Below the pieces are notes generated by a model, which was given only the letters and a program-made list of their open reading frames with translations, searched no databases and was not told the origin of the DNA. 64,000 nucleotides of DNA from Paenibacillus_AB sp036577625. GTDB taxonomy: Bacteria; Bacillota; Bacilli; Paenibacillales; NBRC-103111. Shown here one piece after another: positions 61,250 through 64,000 of this stretch. A program made the position numbers and the translations under genes. How positions within the stretch are numbered: position 1 is the first letter of the stretch; each line of letters opens with the position of its first letter. The DNA lies in the NCBI RefSeq assembly GCF_036577625.1, contig NZ_JARBDC010000075.1:124001-188000 (forward strand), read 5' to 3'.

Positions 61250-61945
61250 TTACTCCACTTTATAGCCGACGCCCCAAACCGTCTGAATATATCGCGGCTC
61301 ACGCGGGTGCTCCTCCACCTTCTCACGGATGTTCCGAATATGGACCATGACCGTGTTGTCCGAACAAAACTTGTCTTCCTTCCAGACGTTCCGGTAAATT
61401 TGCTCGACGTTGAACACTTGGCCGCGATGGCCGGCTAGAAATTCGAGGATGGAAAATTCGATCGGGGTGAGCGACACTTCTTTGCCGCGCACGGTGACGA
61501 GATGGCGCTTCCGGTCGATCGTCAAATCGTCGATCTCGATCACCGCGTCGTTCGCCGGCTGCCGCGGCGATCCGGAGGCGAGCGATTGCCGGCGCAGCTG
61601 CGCCTTCACCCGGGCGATCAGCTCGAGCGGGTTGAACGGTTTGGCCACGTAATCGTCGGCGCCGGTCGTGAGGCCGGTTATTTTATCGATATGCTCCCCT
61701 TTGGCCGACAGCATGATGATCGGAATGGCGGATGCTTCGCGAATTTTGAAGCACGTCCGGATTCCGTCCATGCCCGGCATCATGACGTCGAGAATAACCA
61801 GATCGACGGGCTCGCTTTCCAGCAGCTCCAGCACCCGCCGACCGTCCTCCGCCTCGACGACGCGGAAGCCTTCGCCGCGCAAATAAATGCCGACGACGTC
61901 GCGAATATCCGGATCGTCGTCCGCTACGAGCACGGTTTGCGCCAT
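61250..61945 (-). CDS. OmpR/VanR-type response regulator
   Basis: A 231-residue regulator with an intact receiver (acidic DDD near residue 10, phospho-acceptor Asp in LVILDVMMPG, the Ser of IIMLSAKGE and Lys of AKPFNPLEL) and a C-terminal winged helix (LTPIEFSILEFLAGHRGQVF, VMVHIRNIREKVE, IQTVWGVGYKVE). It is preceded by the DedA gene at 4 bp and followed by its kinase, so it belongs to a four-gene operon. Confidence 0.93.
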   Translation of the reverse strand: MAQTVLVADDDPDIRDVVGIYLRGEGFRVVEAEDGRRVLELLESEPVDLVILDVMMPGMDGIRTCFKIREASAIPIIMLSAKGEHIDKITGLTTGADDYVAKPFNPLELIARVKAQLRRQSLASGSPRQPANDAVIEIDDLTIDRKRHLVTVRGKEVSLTPIEFSILEFLAGHRGQVFNVEQIYRNVWKEDKFCSDNTVMVHIRNIREKVEEHPREPRYIQTVWGVGYKVE

Positions 61946-61949
61946 GCCG

Positions 61950-62552
61950 TCATCCCTCCGATCGTTTCGTTCGTCTGAAGCGGATCGCGATCAGAACGAC
62001 CGCGATCAGGAAGGGGATCCAAAGCAGCTTCAAGCCGTAGCTGTACAAAAAATAGCCGATCTCGCGCGCGTGATCGCCGACGACGCGGCCGAGCGAAAAA
62101 AAGAGCAGCGTCCAGACGAATCCGGTCGTATACGAAAACAGCGCGTAGCGCCGGAACGTCATTTTGCCGAGACCTACCAAATACGGCATCACGTGGCGGA
62201 CGACCGGGAAAAAGTAGCCGATGCACAAGGCGAAGCTGCCGTATTTCTGCACCAGCCTGTCGGAGATGTCCAAATATTTGTCCAGCTTCTTCTTGCGGCG
62301 CAGCCGGTCGAGCACCGGGGTGCCGAGCCAGCGGCCGAGCACGTATCCCAAGGATAGCCCGGAAACGACGCCCAAATACGTAAGCAAAAAGGCGGGGACC
62401 GCATGAAGCGCCCCGCTGGCCGTTACGGCTCCTCCGGTCATGACGATCACTTCGTCCGGAATCGGCATCCCGACGATGCCGAGCCATAACGCGAAAAAAA
62501 GGGCAGCGTATCCGAACTGCCCGATCAGAGACATTAATGTCTCGTAGCTCAT
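61950..62552 (-). CDS. DedA-family membrane protein
   Basis: A 200-residue DedA protein. The conserved GxxxPxPxE-like motif is GIVGMPIPDEVIVMTGG and the second motif ends FFPVVRHVMPYLVGLGKM. DedA proteins of Bacilli recycle or flip lipid carriers and phosphatidylethanolamine, and affect antimicrobial-peptide resistance. It overlaps the methyltransferase gene by 4 nt (ATGA) and sits 4 bp before the response regulator. Confidence 0.9.
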   Translation of the reverse strand: MSYETLMSLIGQFGYAALFFALWLGIVGMPIPDEVIVMTGGAVTASGALHAVPAFLLTYLGVVSGLSLGYVLGRWLGTPVLDRLRRKKKLDKYLDISDRLVQKYGSFALCIGYFFPVVRHVMPYLVGLGKMTFRRYALFSYTTGFVWTLLFFSLGRVVGDHAREIGYFLYSYGLKLLWIPFLIAVVLIAIRFRRTKRSEG

Positions 62553-63184
62553 AAAACAGGGCTCTCCTTACCCGCGGTGCGCAAGCCGTACGAGGCTCTG
62601 ACGGACGGGGAATGTTCTTTTTTGCGGCAAACGTATACGAACGCCGGAGGGACGTTGAGCGCCACGAAGCGGATATGCTCCAGCTCGAAATTGCGGTCCA
62701 GCTGTTTTTTCATTTGCTGCGAATATTGGAAGGCGATGAACAAGCCGCCCGGCTTCAGCGAGCGGGTAATTTGCTCCATCAGCCGGTCGCGCAACTGCTG
62801 CGGAAAGTTGAAAAACGGCAAGCCGCTCAAAATGCAGTCGAGCTGGCCTTCGCCGATTCCTTCGCTGCGCAGCGCGGAATCGATGCTGCTGGCGTCGGCA
62901 TAGCAGCCGAATTCCGGGTACCGCTCGGCAAGCTGTTCGCGCAATAAAGGATCTTTCTCGAACAGAAGCACGCGGGTTTTGTCGCGTTTCGCCGCGGCGA
63001 TATATTTCGTGATCGCCCCGGTGCCGGCGCCGAGCTCGGCAACGGCTTGTACCCGTTGCCACGGCACCTGCTGGATCATTTTTTTGGCCAAAAACGCGGA
63101 GCTCGGCGTAATGCTGCCGATTTGCTTCGGCGCGCGGGCGAATTTATATAAAAACAGCATTTTATCGCGAATCTGGTTCCACAT
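62549..63184 (-). CDS. SAM-dependent methyltransferase, phospholipid N-methyltransferase-like
   Basis: A 211-residue class I methyltransferase with the SAM-binding motif VAELGAGTGAITKYI and a catalytic-region SGLPFFNFP. The N-terminus (FLYKFARAPKQIGSITPSSAFLAKKM) is typical of the PmtA-like and rRNA-dimethylase-like group acting on phospholipids or membranes. It is first in the operon with DedA and a two-component system, which favours an envelope-lipid role over an rRNA role. Confidence 0.82.
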   Translation of the reverse strand: MWNQIRDKMLFLYKFARAPKQIGSITPSSAFLAKKMIQQVPWQRVQAVAELGAGTGAITKYIAAAKRDKTRVLLFEKDPLLREQLAERYPEFGCYADASSIDSALRSEGIGEGQLDCILSGLPFFNFPQQLRDRLMEQITRSLKPGGLFIAFQYSQQMKKQLDRNFELEHIRFVALNVPPAFVYVCRKKEHSPSVRASYGLRTAGKESPVL

Positions 63185-63254
63185 GGGGAAACTCCCTTCT
63201 TCTTTGCAGCTGACTCTATCATAATCGATAAAAGTCAGGATCTGGCGAAGGAAA

Positions 63255-63286
63255 TTCTTAAACGTTTCTGAAGAAAAGTTTAAGAA
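63255..63286. promoter_or_regulatory. Inverted repeat upstream of the methyltransferase operon
   Basis: TTCTTAAAC (63255-63263) is the perfect complement of GTTTAAGAA (63278-63286), centred about 85 bp before the first gene of the operon that encodes the response regulator. It is a candidate autoregulatory site for that regulator, or for a different repressor. Confidence 0.45.
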
Positions 63287-63319
63287 AACGAAAGAGGAGA
63301 CGCTATGGCGGCCCGCGTC

Positions 63320-64000
63320 TTATTTTTCCTTGAACATTCGCAGGAATGCGGACGGGATCGGGCTTTCGAAGCGCATCGTTTTTCCGCCCGTCGGATGGCG
63401 GAACGACAGCACGTGCGCGTGCAAGCCGAGACGGCCGAGCGAGCTGCCGCGGGCGCCGTATTTTTTGTCGCCGACGACCGGGTGCCCGATGTCTTTCATA
63501 TGGACGCGAATTTGATTTTTCCGTCCCGTTTCCAGCCGAACTTCGAGCAGCGAGTACCGGTCGTTCGATTGCAGCACTTTATAGTGCGTGATCGCCAGCT
63601 GGCCGTCGTCCGGCTTCGGGCTCGAATAGACGACCATCGCCTTGTTCTCCTTCAGCCAGGACTTGACGGTCCCTTCCTTCGTCCGAACGGCTCCTTCGAC
63701 CAGGGCGGCGTACGTCCGTTCCAGCACGGCGTCCTTCCAGTCGTTTTGCAGCAGCTGCTGCACCCGCTCGCTCTTCGCGAACATCATGACGCCCGACGTA
63801 TCGCGGTCGAGCCGGTGGACGATAAAAATGCGGGCCGACGGCGAGACGCGTTTCACATAATCGGACAGCTGGCGGTAGGCGGTCAGCTCTTTTTCCTGAG
63901 CCGTGGCGATCGACAGCAAGCCGGCTTCCTTATGAACGACGACGATATCGTCGTCTTCGTGCAGGATGGTCAGCCCGACCAGCTTGTCGCCGCCGCTCCG
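63320..64000 (-). CDS. RluA-family pseudouridine synthase (partial, 5' end beyond the window)
   Basis: The frame is open to the window edge and ends at 63320; 226 codons are visible. The catalytic motif is VHRLDRDTSGVMMF with the conserved Asp. Other family segments are ILHEDDDIVVVHKEAGLL upstream and LETGRKNQIRVHMKDIGHPVVGDKKYG. RluA-type enzymes isomerise uridines in 23S rRNA or tRNA. The start codon and any S4-like N-terminal domain lie outside. A weak hairpin (AGACGC/GCGTCT) sits just after the stop. Confidence 0.9.
   Translation of the reverse strand, partial: RSGGDKLVGLTILHEDDDIVVVHKEAGLLSIATAQEKELTAYRQLSDYVKRVSPSARIFIVHRLDRDTSGVMMFAKSERVQQLLQNDWKDAVLERTYAALVEGAVRTKEGTVKSWLKENKAMVVYSSPKPDDGQLAITHYKVLQSNDRYSLLEVRLETGRKNQIRVHMKDIGHPVVGDKKYGARGSSLGRLGLHAHVLSFRHPTGGKTMRFESPIPSAFLRMFKEK

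Overview
The window looks like chromosome from a high-GC, spore-forming member of the Firmicutes, most likely Paenibacillaceae (Paenibacillus or Cohnella type). The pointers are a SleB-type spore-cortex hydrolase, strong AGGAGG ribosome binding sites, TTG/GTG starts, CcpA-, Zur- and LexA-type operators of the Bacillus kind, many secreted polysaccharide-active proteins, and an Agr locus. No rRNA, tRNA, CRISPR array, prophage or intact insertion sequence was seen.

Layout. 0-6.6 kb: two paralogous M60-like metallopeptidases on the minus strand behind a promoter with paired LacI-type operators. 6.6-16.7 kb: envelope genes (polysaccharide deacetylase, SH3b-amidase, heterodimeric ABC exporter, WG-repeat protein, BNR/M23 peptidase). 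16.7-18.4 kb: hflX behind a 12-codon leader peptide and a terminator, which looks like a drug-responsive attenuator. 18.4-22.6 kb: a nucleotidase, a lipoprotein and an NAD salvage operon (NrtR-like Nudix protein, pncA, pncB). 23.3-27.7 kb: a small ORF, glutaminase, SSF symporter and amidase. 27.7-29.9 kb: an agr-like locus (agrB, a cysteine-less agrD) flanked by two paralogous sensor-like membrane proteins and lacking kinase and response regulator. 30.2-33.2 kb: sugar dehydrogenase/isomerase pair with an AraC regulator.

33.3-39.2 kb is a probable zinc-starvation cluster: permease with a His-rich loop, its TIGR03943-like partner, and two COG0523 GTPases, with four Zur-like boxes. Between the GTPases lie a dispersed palindrome repeat and a heptanucleotide microsatellite. 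After the second GTPase comes a 113-bp tandem array. 40.6-45.2 kb is a six-gene operon of VOC (glyoxalase/bleomycin-resistance fold) proteins, a GyrI-like protein and a zinc-finger/winged-helix/TIR-like protein, behind a promoter with a near-consensus LexA box.

45.3-54.1 kb: SleB-like hydrolase, AraC regulator, orphan sugar-binding lipoprotein with a perfect cre site, GNAT and HAD proteins, and a large heparinase II/III-like lyase. 54.1-55.4 kb is a decayed region: a second copy of the palindrome repeat, a frameshifted RCC1/stalk-domain pseudogene, a MITE-like element and tandem terminators. 55.5-60.1 kb: a branched-polyamine synthase (BpsA-like), AraC/SDR divergent pair, frameshifted lipoprotein, DoxX and TetR. 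60.2-63.2 kb: a four-gene operon (methyltransferase, DedA, response regulator, histidine kinase). The window ends inside an RluA-family pseudouridine synthase gene.
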